From Streptomyces cinnabarinus (GTDB taxonomy: Bacteria; Actinomycetota; Actinomycetes; Streptomycetales; Streptomycetaceae), in the NCBI RefSeq assembly GCF_027270315.1, contig NZ_CP114413.1, forward strand, positions 9,176,001-9,240,000: a stretch of DNA of 64,000 nt, given 5' to 3'. Shown one piece after another: positions 36,073-44,572 of this stretch. The translations under genes and the position numbers were made by a program. Within the stretch, counting starts at the first letter, position 1, and the number at the start of each line of letters is the position of its first letter. The notes beneath the pieces are model-generated. The model was not told the DNA's origin. It did not search any database and was given only the letters and a program-made list of their open reading frames with translations.

Positions 36073-37026
36073 GTGCAAGAAGTGGCGTGCCATGAGGTGG
36101 GCGGACAGCACATAACCCAGGCGCTCGATGACATCGGGCGGCGTACCGGGCGCCGGTGGCACTTGATGCGTTACGACGACCCGTCACCTGAGAAGCTCGA
36201 GGAGATGCGTGACGATCTCCTCGACCATGTCGCGGCGAGCGCCGGAGCGGACCCCGCGCTGGATGAGACGGCACGCGCGGCGCTGCGGACGGCAGCGGAG
36301 TGCTCCTTGGGTGTACTGAGCGTGGGCTGCTACCCGGGCGGGGACCAGGAGATCCTCTTTCCCTTGATCGGGGAGCAACTCAGCAGCGAGACCATCGCGT
36401 TCGAAGACGTCATCGAGCAGGCACCGACGGCGCAGACGTGGCTCGACACATTCGCCCTGTGCGTCGTCAGCGGCTTGGTGTGGGACTGGCAGCGGGTGAT
36501 CGGCCTGCTGCTGCGCAGCGACTACGCCGAGGAGATCCGCAACGGGGTGCCGTACTCGAAGCTGGACTCGGCATCGGATCCGGCGGACCTGGCCGCCATG
36601 GACGCCCTGTGTGTCTACCTGGCCGAGTCGGGCGGGCATCTGCCCCGGGACTGGCCGACCGTGACGCTGCGCAAGCCGGACACCGGCGAACGCAGCGAGG
36701 CTGCACGGCACCTGGACGCAGCCGGTCCTCTGGCACCGGACCAGCGCCTGCTTCGCGTGCTCCTTGACGACGACCAGCACGCCTTCGAGGAGGCTCTCAC
36801 GGCCCGGCTCACGGAGCACCGGGAGAGTGCGGGGGCCGATCCCGCCCCCAGGACGCTGCTGCCGGTCGGAGCCCTCGCCCTGGCCGCCCTTGCCGTCCAG
36901 GTGCATGGGTGGGAGCTGGGCGTCCGGTCCGGCTATCTGCCGCACGGCCTGCTGGGCTCCACGGATGCGCTGCGGCGCGCAGCGGACGCCGGTGCGAATG
37001 ACCTTGGCGGCTGGTACGCCAAGTAG
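36073..37026 (+). CDS. Immunity-49 (Imm49) family protein
   Basis: A 317-residue all-helical protein starting at GTG 36073. Its opening (HEVGGQHITQALDDIGRR, MRYDDPSPEKLEEMRDDLLD) and core (LGVLSVGCYPGGDQEILFPL, then GLVWDWQRVIGLLLRSDYA) resemble the Imm49 family as I recall it. No signal peptide or membrane segment is present, so it is cytosolic. Imm49 was defined computationally as an immunity protein of polymorphic toxin systems. No toxin gene accompanies it here, so it is an orphan or has another role. A possible GAGAGGA lies about ten bases upstream. Confidence 0.72.
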   Translation: MQEVACHEVGGQHITQALDDIGRRTGRRWHLMRYDDPSPEKLEEMRDDLLDHVAASAGADPALDETARAALRTAAECSLGVLSVGCYPGGDQEILFPLIGEQLSSETIAFEDVIEQAPTAQTWLDTFALCVVSGLVWDWQRVIGLLLRSDYAEEIRNGVPYSKLDSASDPADLAAMDALCVYLAESGGHLPRDWPTVTLRKPDTGERSEAARHLDAAGPLAPDQRLLRVLLDDDQHAFEEALTARLTEHRESAGADPAPRTLLPVGALALAALAVQVHGWELGVRSGYLPHGLLGSTDALRRAADAGANDLGGWYAK

Positions 37027-37413
37027 CCTGTGCGGACAGACCATGGGGAGCCAAGAGCCTGAAGTGCTGACGGAACCCATGCTGAAGCGAGCAGCGAAAT
37101 AACGCCGATGCAGCGCCCGACACGTCCACAGGAGGTGGCAGGGTGCGCGGGCGTTCGGGCAGATCGGCCACGTACTCGGCGGGCGGGCAGCGAGCAGGCA
37201 CTCCAGGCGATTCAGCCGGGTGTGGACGGTGGTGCCCAAACGGCGTGGCGGCACCCGATCAAGAACGTCCAGGGCGTGTTGCGCGGCCTTGGAGGGCTGG
37301 CGATTCGCTTGCTGTCCCAGTTGATCCGGTCTCCGAGGTCTGCTCCTCCGGTCCCACAGACCCCGGTGGTGTCTGAGCCGTCCCGAGTGCTGACCGATGG
37401 GGGCAGGACCTGG
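37027..37413. other. Unassigned gap, possible decayed coding debris
   Basis: On the minus strand, short pieces such as TTVHTRLNRLECLLAARPP followed in another frame by EYVADLPERPRTLPPP read like one broken protein. I do not recognise it. No start, promoter or terminator is clear. Confidence 0.3.
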
Positions 37414-38274
37414 TCAAAGCCGTGCGGCCGTGCTGACCAGGCCGGCCAGGGTGAGGGAGCGGCTGTGCGCAGGCCAGACGATGTGGGTCACGACGGTAGG
37501 TGCGTCGGCCAGGGGGACGGCCGTGTGCTCGGCCCACAGCCAGGAGCGGGCGGAGTCGGGGACGACCGCTACGGTGCGTCCGAGGGCGATCAGCTGGGCC
37601 AGTTGCGTCTGGTTGTGGACCTCGGGGCCGGGGCCGGGCGCGTAGCTGCCGCGGGTGGGCCAGCGGGCGAGCGGCAGATCGGGGATGTCGCTGACATCGG
37701 CCAGGGACAGGGTCTCGCGGGCGGCGAGGGGGTGCCCGGCCGGCAGAACGGCGACCTGCCCCTCGGCCGCCAGTGCCTCGCTGTCGAATCCGGCGAGGGA
37801 GTTCCACGGCGTGTGCATGAGCGCGACATCGGCGCGTCCGTCGCGCAGTAGCTCTTCCTGCTCGCAGAGGCCACACGGCAGCACCTCGATCTCGGCACTG
37901 TCGGGCTCGGCCGCGTAGGCGTCGAGAAGCTTCCGCAGCAGTTCGTGGGACGCGGCGGCCTTCACCGCGAGGACCAGGCGATTGCGGGGGCCGCCGGAGT
38001 CGGCACCGCCGGCGCGCCGGGTGCGGCGAGCGGCGGCGACGGTCGCATCGAGGGCCGCCCTGCCCTCGTGCAGCAGCACCTCTCCGGCACCGGTCAGGCG
38101 GACACCACGGCGGTTGCGCAGCAGCAGGCAGACCCCGAGGCGCCGTTCGAGCTGCTGGATCGCCCGCGACAGCGGTGGCTGGGCCATGCCGAGGCGCTCG
38201 GCGGCCCGCCCGAAGTGCAGTTCCTCGGCGACGGCCACGAAGTACCTCAACTCGCGGGTCTCCAGGGTGTCCAC
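37414..38274 (-). CDS. LysR-family transcriptional regulator
   Basis: A 286-residue LysR protein. The N-terminal helix-turn-helix reads LRYFVAVAEELHFGRAAERL, GMAQPPLSRAIQQLERRLGV. The effector-binding domain begins near residue 95 with LVLAVKAAASHELLRKLLDA. It is divergent from the SDR gene at 38367. A perfect T-N11-A palindrome lies 20 bp upstream of its own ATG, so it likely binds there and controls both genes. Confidence 0.94.
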   Translation of the reverse strand: MDTLETRELRYFVAVAEELHFGRAAERLGMAQPPLSRAIQQLERRLGVCLLLRNRRGVRLTGAGEVLLHEGRAALDATVAAARRTRRAGGADSGGPRNRLVLAVKAAASHELLRKLLDAYAAEPDSAEIEVLPCGLCEQEELLRDGRADVALMHTPWNSLAGFDSEALAAEGQVAVLPAGHPLAARETLSLADVSDIPDLPLARWPTRGSYAPGPGPEVHNQTQLAQLIALGRTVAVVPDSARSWLWAEHTAVPLADAPTVVTHIVWPAHSRSLTLAGLVSTAARL

Positions 38275-38293
38275 GGCCGCAGTGTACGCGGTG

Positions 38294-38308
38294 ATACCTG
38301 GCAGGTAT
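38294..38308. promoter_or_regulatory. Perfect 7-1-7 palindrome, LysR operator candidate
   Basis: ATACCTG-G-CAGGTAT is perfectly symmetric and contains the T-N11-A LysR-box form. It lies in the 92-bp gap between the LysR and SDR start codons. Confidence 0.7.
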
Positions 38309-38366
38309 GACAGGGCACCGGATCGGTGTTGGCCGCGCCACTTGTCCGAGGGACACCATCATCAGC

Positions 38367-39104
38367 ATGAGCGAAACGATGATCGCGCTGGTGACCGGCG
38401 CGAACAAGGGCATCGGGTACGAGATCGCGGCCGGGCTGGGCAGCCTCGGGTACCGCGTGGGTGTGGGGGCCCGCGACGAGACCCGACGCGAAACCGCCGT
38501 AGGAAAACTGCGCGCCCTCGGCGTGGACGCGTTCGGGGTACCGCTGGACGTGACCGACGACCGGAGCGTCACCGATGCCGCGGAACTGGTCGAACGGCTG
38601 GCCGGGCGCCTGGACGCCCTGGTCAACAACGCGGGAATCTCGGGCGAGACGGGCCCGGGGTGGGAGCAGGACCCGACCGCGCTCGACCTGGAGGTGTTCC
38701 GCACGGTCGTGGATACCAACGTCATGGGTGTCGTCCGGGTGACCAACGCGATGCTGCCGCTGCTGCGGCGCTCGGCCTCGCCGCGCATCGTCAACGTCTC
38801 CAGCAGCGTCGGCTCCCTGGCCCGGCAGGCCGACCCCGACACCGAGATCGGCCCGATCATGGCGGCCTATGCGCCGTCGAAGTCGTTCCTCAACGCCCTC
38901 ACCGTCCAGTACGCCCGGCAGTTCACCGGTACGAACATCCTCATCAATGCCGCCTGCCCGGGCCTGGTCGCCACCGACTTCACCGGCTTTTACGGATCCC
39001 GCACCCCCCAACAGGGCGCGGCCACAGCGATCCGGCTGGCCACGCTGCCCGACGGCGGCCCGAGCGGTTCGTTCTTCGAGGACGACGGCGTCGTCCCCTG
39101 GTGA
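38367..39104 (+). CDS. Short-chain dehydrogenase/reductase (SDR)
   Basis: A 245-residue classical SDR from the ATG at 38367; the open frame extends 20 codons further but would overlap the operator. Motifs: TGANKGIG (residues 9-16), LVNNAGIS near 85, NVSSSVGSL near 145, YAPSK with the catalytic Tyr and Lys near 172. The C-terminal FEDDGVVPW resembles the end of the SDR at 4418, and the two are related though not close. NAD(P)-dependent; substrate unknown. Probably under the divergent LysR regulator. Confidence 0.93.
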   Translation: MSETMIALVTGANKGIGYEIAAGLGSLGYRVGVGARDETRRETAVGKLRALGVDAFGVPLDVTDDRSVTDAAELVERLAGRLDALVNNAGISGETGPGWEQDPTALDLEVFRTVVDTNVMGVVRVTNAMLPLLRRSASPRIVNVSSSVGSLARQADPDTEIGPIMAAYAPSKSFLNALTVQYARQFTGTNILINAACPGLVATDFTGFYGSRTPQQGAATAIRLATLPDGGPSGSFFEDDGVVPW

Positions 39105-39237
39105 CCACGGACTGCCCCGAGCCGACAAAGCCCCGGCGGGTCCACGAAAGGGTGCGGACGGACCGGATCGGAGAGACAGCGGGAGGCATCCGTGCGACCA
39201 GGGCCAGATCGTCTGGGATCTCCGGCGACGCGGCGTG

Positions 39238-39705
39238 TCAGTCGATCGGGTCGTCGCAGGCGACGGCCCCGTTCCCGGACCGGCTCATCGGAGGCGGGAC
39301 AGCCGGCTCCATGGTGGTGGGCCGGCGTCCGCCGCAGCAGGCCACCACTGCTGTCGCCGTGGAGTTCAGGAAGATCAGGAACCAGGATGACCTGTCCGCC
39401 GTCTCGATGGATCCGGTACGAAGAGGCTCTTGCCCGGCTCGCAGAAGGATGTCGACGCTGTCGGCCAGGCCATCGATCGTGTGGCCACGCTTCAAGGAAT
39501 GGTGCATTCGCCGCCGGAAGACGCCCGCGTGCCGGTTGGCCGGGACCAGGCCGTCCCAGACGACGAAGTCAGCCCCGACGATCAAGGCGTCACGTGCAGG
39601 CCCGCATGCCGGAGTCTGTTCGCCGAGCATGGCGATGAGGTCGTCGCGAGTCACACTGCGCCCCGGAGGCAGGAAGACCAGTGATCGGCTATGTGTGACA
39701 ACTCC
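39238..39705 (-). CDS. Possible hypothetical protein
   Basis: A continuous minus-strand frame of about 155 codons with protein-like text (LVFLPPGRSVTRDDLIAMLG, then DALIVGADFVVWDGLVPANR and a hydrophobic WFLIFLNSTATAVVACC). No good start codon or ribosome-binding site was found and I recognise no family. It may be a real small gene, a fragment or chance. Confidence 0.3.
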   Translation of the reverse strand, partial: GVVTHSRSLVFLPPGRSVTRDDLIAMLGEQTPACGPARDALIVGADFVVWDGLVPANRHAGVFRRRMHHSLKRGHTIDGLADSVDILLRAGQEPLRTGSIETADRSSWFLIFLNSTATAVVACCGGRRPTTMEPAVPPPMSRSGNGAVACDDPID

Positions 39706-39778
39706 AGCGCCTCTCTGGTGACAGTCCGGCTGCTTCGACCTGGTTTCTGTGCAGCCTATGCGGTGCCGTCGGTGACAA

Positions 39779-40330
39779 CTACCGAGCCTCGGCACACTTG
39801 GCCAGGTCCTTGAACCAGATCATCGCGCCGCGAAGGTGGAGGCCGGCAAGGTGGCCCGCAGAGGTCTTGCCGTAGCAAGTGGCGATGCATTGCCAGCCTT
39901 TCACCTTGTTGATCAGGCGCTCGACGGTGTTCCGCTCCTTGTCGAGCTCGGCGTCGTGGCTGACGGGCCGGCCGCCCGTGGAGCCGTTCTTCTTCCGGTT
40001 GGCGGCCTGGTCCTTCTTTCCGGGATGGCCTTGATTCCATGTGTGCGCAGGTGAGCGCGGTTACCGCGGGACGAGTAGGCCTTGTCCCCGGCGACCGCAT
40101 GAACCAAGGGCTGTTAGGGGCCTGCCATTCGATCAATGCAAGCGCCAGCGGGCGGCACTTGCGCCCGCTGGCGGCATGGACTGTGCTGGTCTGACCGCCC
40201 CTGGAACGCCCGAGCAGGGCCGCCTTGAGGCGGATCTTCCGAGTTGTGCCGGACGCGAGTGTCGAGCGGACGCAGACGCGGTCGAGCTTCCTCCTGCTGC
40301 CCCTCGTGGTCGGGGATGAACAGGGCGGGC
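39779..40330 (-). pseudogene. IS5-family (IS427-type) transposase, 3' part, frameshifted
   Basis: Pieces in three frames fall in the expected order: GGQTSTVHAASGRKCRPLAL, then AVAGDKAYSSRGNRAHLRTH, GIKAIPER, and finally ERLINKVKGWQCIATCYGKT through GLHLRGAMIWFKDLAKCAEA with a proper stop at 39779. The N-terminal third is missing or unreadable. Confidence 0.8.
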
Positions 40331-40409
40331 AGCTTCTTTGCAGGCCGAGTTGACGTTGCGTTGGCCAGCCTCGGACGGAGTGGATCCGTGCCCATCATGC
40401 CCTGGTCCA

Positions 40410-40790
40410 TGGCCTGTTGAGCCAGGACGGTGCTGCGGGCCATCGCACGTCACCTCGGCTGGGCGCGACACACCGTTCAGCGGTATGCCCGGCGGGTGTC
40501 CTATACCAGCTCGCGGGACTGGGCCCGCAGCCGCCTGGAGTGGCCCAACACGCTGGCCCCTGCACCGCAGCGCCGCCCGAGCGCACCGTCGTTCGACTGG
40601 ATCATCCGCACCCCGGCACCCTCACCGAGGACGAAACCACCCGGCTGAAATCCCCTCTCGACATCTTTCCCGAGCTGGATCAAACCCACAGGCTGTACGG
40701 GACTTTACTCAGATGCTCGCCCGCCGAACCGGCATGGACGGTGAGACTCCCGGCAGGCTCTGTGAATGGTTGGGATGTTGACAGAGTCGA
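40410..40790 (+). pseudogene. ISL3-family transposase fragment, frameshifted
   Basis: Plus-strand pieces: AIARHLGWARHTVQRYAR with an ISL3-like helix-turn-helix, then LDHPHPGTLTEDETTRLKSP, FPELDQTHRLYG, and in another frame VRDFTQMLARRTG. They are out of frame with each other and lack the catalytic residues. The fragment ends about 80 bp before the STAND gene. Confidence 0.7.
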
Positions 40791-40872
40791 AGGTCGCGGA
40801 AACGGTGCGCGCCATGGTTCGCCGGGACCATGATGAACGCGGGCGAACACACCACCTCGGGGGACAGCCGAC

Positions 40873-43704
40873 ATGTACGACGGGTCAGGCCGCCGCAGTC
40901 CGGCACGTGACGAGCTGTGCAGGAGACTTGCCGAGGGGCGGGCCCGGGCGGGACTGGACCTGACGCAGCTCGCCCATCAGTCCAATCTGAGGCGGACGAC
41001 GGTGTCGAAGGCACTCTCGTCCAGCGGGGGTGTGCCGTCGGCGGACACGGTGGCCGCTCTGGCGCGCGCGTTGCGGCTGTCGGTGGGTGAGCTGCTTCAG
41101 TTACAGCGAAAGGCGGCCGAGGAGTCGGGCGCGCCCTCAGCACACGCGTCAGGGCCAGGCAGGTCGATTGGTCAGTGGGAGCCGCACGAACTGGAAGTCC
41201 ACCCCGCAGGATTGGGCAAGACCGTTTCGGGCGGTGGGGTGCGGACGCTGCCCGGGTACGTGCCCCGCCGGCATGACCAGGCTCTGGCTGCTGCGGTGCG
41301 GGATGCGTCAGGAGGTCGCAGCAAGATCGTGTTCCTGGTGGGGTCGTCGTCGACGGGGAAGACGAGGGCGTGCTGGGAGGCGGTGCAGCCGCTTGCAGTG
41401 AAGGGGTGGAGGCTGTGGCATCCCTTCGACCCGACCCGCGCGCAGGCCGCGTTGGAGGAGCTGCAGCAGGTCCGACCTCGGACGGTGGTGTGGCTGAACG
41501 AGGCTCAGCACTACCTTGGCGACCCAGCTGTCGGCGAGCTGGTCGCGGCGGCCGTGCACCGACTGCTGAGTGATGAGCAGCGCGGGCCGGTGTTGGTGCT
41601 GGGCACGCTGTGGCCCGAGTACGCCCACCAGTACACGGCCCTGCCCACTCCAGGCGGACACGATCCCCACAGCCGGGCCCGGGAACTGCTGGCCGGCCAC
41701 ACGTTGACCGTCCCCGACACCTTCGACACGAGCGCCCTGACCGCGGCCGCCGCTCTCGCCGAGAACGGTGACGGGCTGTTGGCCGACGCCCTCACCCGCA
41801 CCCGGGATCACGGCCGAGTGGCCCAGGACCTGGCCGGCGCCCCGGAACTGCTGCGCCGCTACGAACAGTCCACCCCGCCCGCACGAGCCCTGCTGGAAGC
41901 AGCGATGGACGCGCGTCGACTCGGCGTCCGCCTCCACCTCCGGCACGCCTTTCTCACCGACGCCGCCGCCGGCTACCTCAGCGAGCACGACTACGACCAG
42001 CTCACCGACCACTGGGCCGAAGCCGCCTACGCCGAACTCGCCCAGCCGGTCCACGGCAAGCAGGCCCCGCTGCGCCGCACCACACCCCGCCCCCCGCAAC
42101 ACCCGCCCACCCCCACCACCAGCGCCAACAACGCAGCTCCGCCTGCGGGACCGGTGTTCCGGCTCGCCGACTATCTCGAACAACACGGCCGCACCACTCG
42201 CCGCCACCTGTGCCCACCCGCTTCGTTCTGGCACGCCGCCCACACCCACCTCACCCACCCCGACGACCTGCACAAGCTCACCGAAGCCGCCGAGGACCGC
42301 CACCGCCTCCAATGGGCCCACCACCTCCGCCACCGCGCCGCCGACCACGGCAGCACCCAAGCCCTGCACACCCTGGCCGTGATGCAGGAGGAGGCAGGAG
42401 ACCGGGAGGGCGCTGAAGCGTTGGCGCGGCAGGCTGCCGACCACGGCAGCCCCCGAGCCCTGCTGCGCCTGGCCGGCATGCGGGAGCGGGCCGGGGACCG
42501 GGAGGAGGCTGAAGCGTTGGCGCGGCAGGCTGCCGACCACGGCAGCCCCCGAGCCCTGCTGCGCCTGGCCGGCATGCGGGAGCGGGCCGGGGACCGGGAG
42601 GGAGCTGAAGCCTTCGCTCGGCAGGCCGCCGACCACGGCGACATCGATGCCCTGCGGCGCCTGGCCGAGATGCGGGAGGAGGCGGGGGACCGTGAGGGGG
42701 CTGAAGCCTTCGCTCGGCAGGCCGCTGACTGCGGCAGCACCCACGCCCTGTACTCCCTGGCCGAGATGCGGGAGCGGGCCGGAGACCGTGAGGGCGCTGA
42801 GGTCCTGGTCCGGGAGGCCGCTGACTGCGGCAGCACCCACGCCCTGTACTCCCTGGCCGAGATGCGGGAGCAGGCCGGAGACCGTGAGGGCGCTGAGGCC
42901 CTGGTCCGTGAGGCCGCCGACCACGGCGACACCGACGCCCTGCTCATCGTGGCCGTGATGCAGGAGGAGGCCGGGGACCGGGAGGGCGCTGAAGCCCTGG
43001 CCCGGCAGGCAACCAGCCACGGCTTCACCGCCGCCCTGACCTACCTGGCCGGAATGCGGGAGCAGTCCGGGGCCCGGAGAGATGCTGAAGCCCTCTACTG
43101 GGAGGCCGCCGACTGCGGCAGCACCCACGCCCTGTACCACCTGGCCCGGATGCGGGAGGAGACCGGGGACCGGGACGGCGCCGAGGCCCTGGTCCGGCAG
43201 GCCGCCCAGCACGGCGACACCGACGCCCTGCGGCGTCTGGCCGAGATGCGGGAGCGGGCGGGGGACGGTGAGGGGGCTGATGTCCTGGCGCGGGAGGCCG
43301 TCGGCCACGGTGACACCGACGTCCTGTTGCGTCTGGCCCGGATGCGGGAGGAGGCCGGGGACCGGGAGGGCGCTGATGTCCTGGCGCGGGAGGCCGTCGG
43401 CCACGGTGACACCGACGTCCTGTTGCGTCTGGCCCGGATGCGGGAGGAGGCCGGGGACCGGGAGGGCGCTGAAGTCCTGGTCCGGCAGGCCGCCCACCAT
43501 GGCAGCACCGACGCCATACGGCGTCTGGCGGAAATGCGGGAGGAGGCGGGGGACCGGGAGGGCGCCGAGGCCCTGGTCCGGCAGGCCGCCGATCACGGCG
43601 ACACGGACGCCCTGTTCTTCATGCCCGGGACTTGGCAGCTGCTCACGAGACTGTGGCCCCATGGCCTGGACCCCGACGGTACTCCGACACCCCCATGGCA
43701 ATAG
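40873..43704 (+). CDS. XRE-type HTH, STAND-like ATPase and 13 tandem 32-residue repeats
   Basis: A 943-residue protein. Residues 11-80 form an XRE helix-turn-helix (LCRRLAEGRARAGLDLTQLA, TVSKALSS). The P-loop domain has Walker A GSSSTGKT at 157-164 and a Walker B-like VVWLNEAQH near 205. Residues about 300-480 are helical with a proline-rich spacer (PRPPQHPPTPTT). Residues 490-905 are thirteen 32-residue Sel1/TPR-like repeats of the form ADHGSxxALxxLAxMREEAG followed by DREGAEALARQA. A half repeat and a short tail end the chain. Such architectures are signalling ATPases whose repeats sense a ligand. DNA binding by the N-terminus suggests a transcription factor or conflict-type sensor. GGGGGA precedes the ATG. 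It has no operon partner. Confidence 0.88.
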   Translation: MYDGSGRRSPARDELCRRLAEGRARAGLDLTQLAHQSNLRRTTVSKALSSSGGVPSADTVAALARALRLSVGELLQLQRKAAEESGAPSAHASGPGRSIGQWEPHELEVHPAGLGKTVSGGGVRTLPGYVPRRHDQALAAAVRDASGGRSKIVFLVGSSSTGKTRACWEAVQPLAVKGWRLWHPFDPTRAQAALEELQQVRPRTVVWLNEAQHYLGDPAVGELVAAAVHRLLSDEQRGPVLVLGTLWPEYAHQYTALPTPGGHDPHSRARELLAGHTLTVPDTFDTSALTAAAALAENGDGLLADALTRTRDHGRVAQDLAGAPELLRRYEQSTPPARALLEAAMDARRLGVRLHLRHAFLTDAAAGYLSEHDYDQLTDHWAEAAYAELAQPVHGKQAPLRRTTPRPPQHPPTPTTSANNAAPPAGPVFRLADYLEQHGRTTRRHLCPPASFWHAAHTHLTHPDDLHKLTEAAEDRHRLQWAHHLRHRAADHGSTQALHTLAVMQEEAGDREGAEALARQAADHGSPRALLRLAGMRERAGDREEAEALARQAADHGSPRALLRLAGMRERAGDREGAEAFARQAADHGDIDALRRLAEMREEAGDREGAEAFARQAADCGSTHALYSLAEMRERAGDREGAEVLVREAADCGSTHALYSLAEMREQAGDREGAEALVREAADHGDTDALLIVAVMQEEAGDREGAEALARQATSHGFTAALTYLAGMREQSGARRDAEALYWEAADCGSTHALYHLARMREETGDRDGAEALVRQAAQHGDTDALRRLAEMRERAGDGEGADVLAREAVGHGDTDVLLRLARMREEAGDREGADVLAREAVGHGDTDVLLRLARMREEAGDREGAEVLVRQAAHHGSTDAIRRLAEMREEAGDREGAEALVRQAADHGDTDALFFMPGTWQLLTRLWPHGLDPDGTPTPPWQ
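42340..43587 (+). repeat. Thirteen 96-bp tandem coding repeats
   Basis: The reading repeats every 96 bp exactly from 42340 to 43587, without indels, with a partial fourteenth copy after it. Neighbours 2/3, 5/6 and 11/12 are nearly identical in DNA, so recent duplication or gene conversion is likely. Units 8 and 9 are the most diverged. Confidence 0.92.
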
Positions 43705-43894
43705 CTCGTGCGGCATGCTGCTGACGCCGGGGCCGGGGTACGCCGAACGATGCTCATTCTCGACGGAGTTGCAGCAAGATTCACGTATTACCCATGGGGA
43801 GCGGGGGCGTCGTGAGTGAAGCGGGCACGGCAATTTCGCGGGCGATCAGAGCGGTAGGGGAGGACCTGATCGCCGCCCATCACGAGGGGGCCGG

Positions 43895-44310
43895 GTCAGG
43901 TTTCAGCGGAGTTTGGTGCCGCCCCATTCCGAGGCATAGCGGTAATGCTGCTCTGCGGCTGGCGGCAGTCACTGCGCGGGGTCCTGGTCGGCTTTGAGTG
44001 GTGGCTGCGCGCGGTGACGGCGACGAGTGAGTCGGGGGTCGTTTGCGTAGGCTTTGCGGCGGGCTGGCGTCCAGCCAGATGCCCCCGAGTCACATGCTTC
44101 GGCCAGGGGTACGAGGTGGTCGATGTCGAGGGCGCTGGTGGAGGGCAACCGTCTGGCCGTCGTTTACGGCAGCCATCGGCCGCCGATGCGGGTGGAGCCT
44201 GTTCCCACTTCGGGTGCTTCGCCGGCTTCGCTGATCGTGACTTCCTGGCGGGTGTTGCAGCTGTCGGTGCGGTCTTCACCGGTGTTCCAGTGCCTGCTCA
44301 AGCATGAACG
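43895..44310 (-). pseudogene. HNH endonuclease family (DUF1524-like) pseudogene
   Basis: Minus-strand segments in order: HWNTGEDRTDSCNTRQEVTI, GTGSTRIGGRWLP, SALDIDHLVPLAEACDSGAS with the DIDHLVPL nuclease signature, GWTPARRKAYANDP and DSLVAVTARSHHSK. Several frameshifts and a stop separate them. Intact relatives are secreted or cytosolic nucleases related to the C-terminal domain of the GmrSD restriction enzyme. This copy is dead. Confidence 0.75.
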
Positions 44311-44572
44311 CCAGGTCCCGGCCGCCTGCCAACCGCGCCGCTCGGGCCTTTCACCGGGCCAGATACTTTCTCGCCTTCCACCAGACACACTGCGCTCGCC
44401 GCTGGCTGTGCCCCGCCGACTCAGCCAGCCCAGGCAAATGTCACCACTCCCCTGCGCCGGGACCCGCGGACAGGCATCCACCCGATCCCTGCGGCCCCCT
44501 CCGCAGCGCAGCCCGCATCGTCCACGGCCCGATGGCGCCGTCTCCGCCCCCAGGGCACAGGCTCCGCGGTGG

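Noticed and set aside
37982..39721. Plus-strand frame of about 580 codons spanning LysR and SDR
   Set aside because: Arg-rich shadow of two well supported genes and their intergenic operator.
42340..43587. Tandem repeats considered as a CRISPR array or satellite
   Set aside because: The period is 96 bp with no spacer/repeat alternation, and every unit is translated in one frame as a 32-residue motif.
41308..43833. Minus-strand open frame of about 840 codons opposite the repeat protein
   Set aside because: It mirrors the 96-bp repeats of the real gene, has no family resemblance, and ends within the HTH-ATPase. High-GC repeats keep the antisense frame open by chance.
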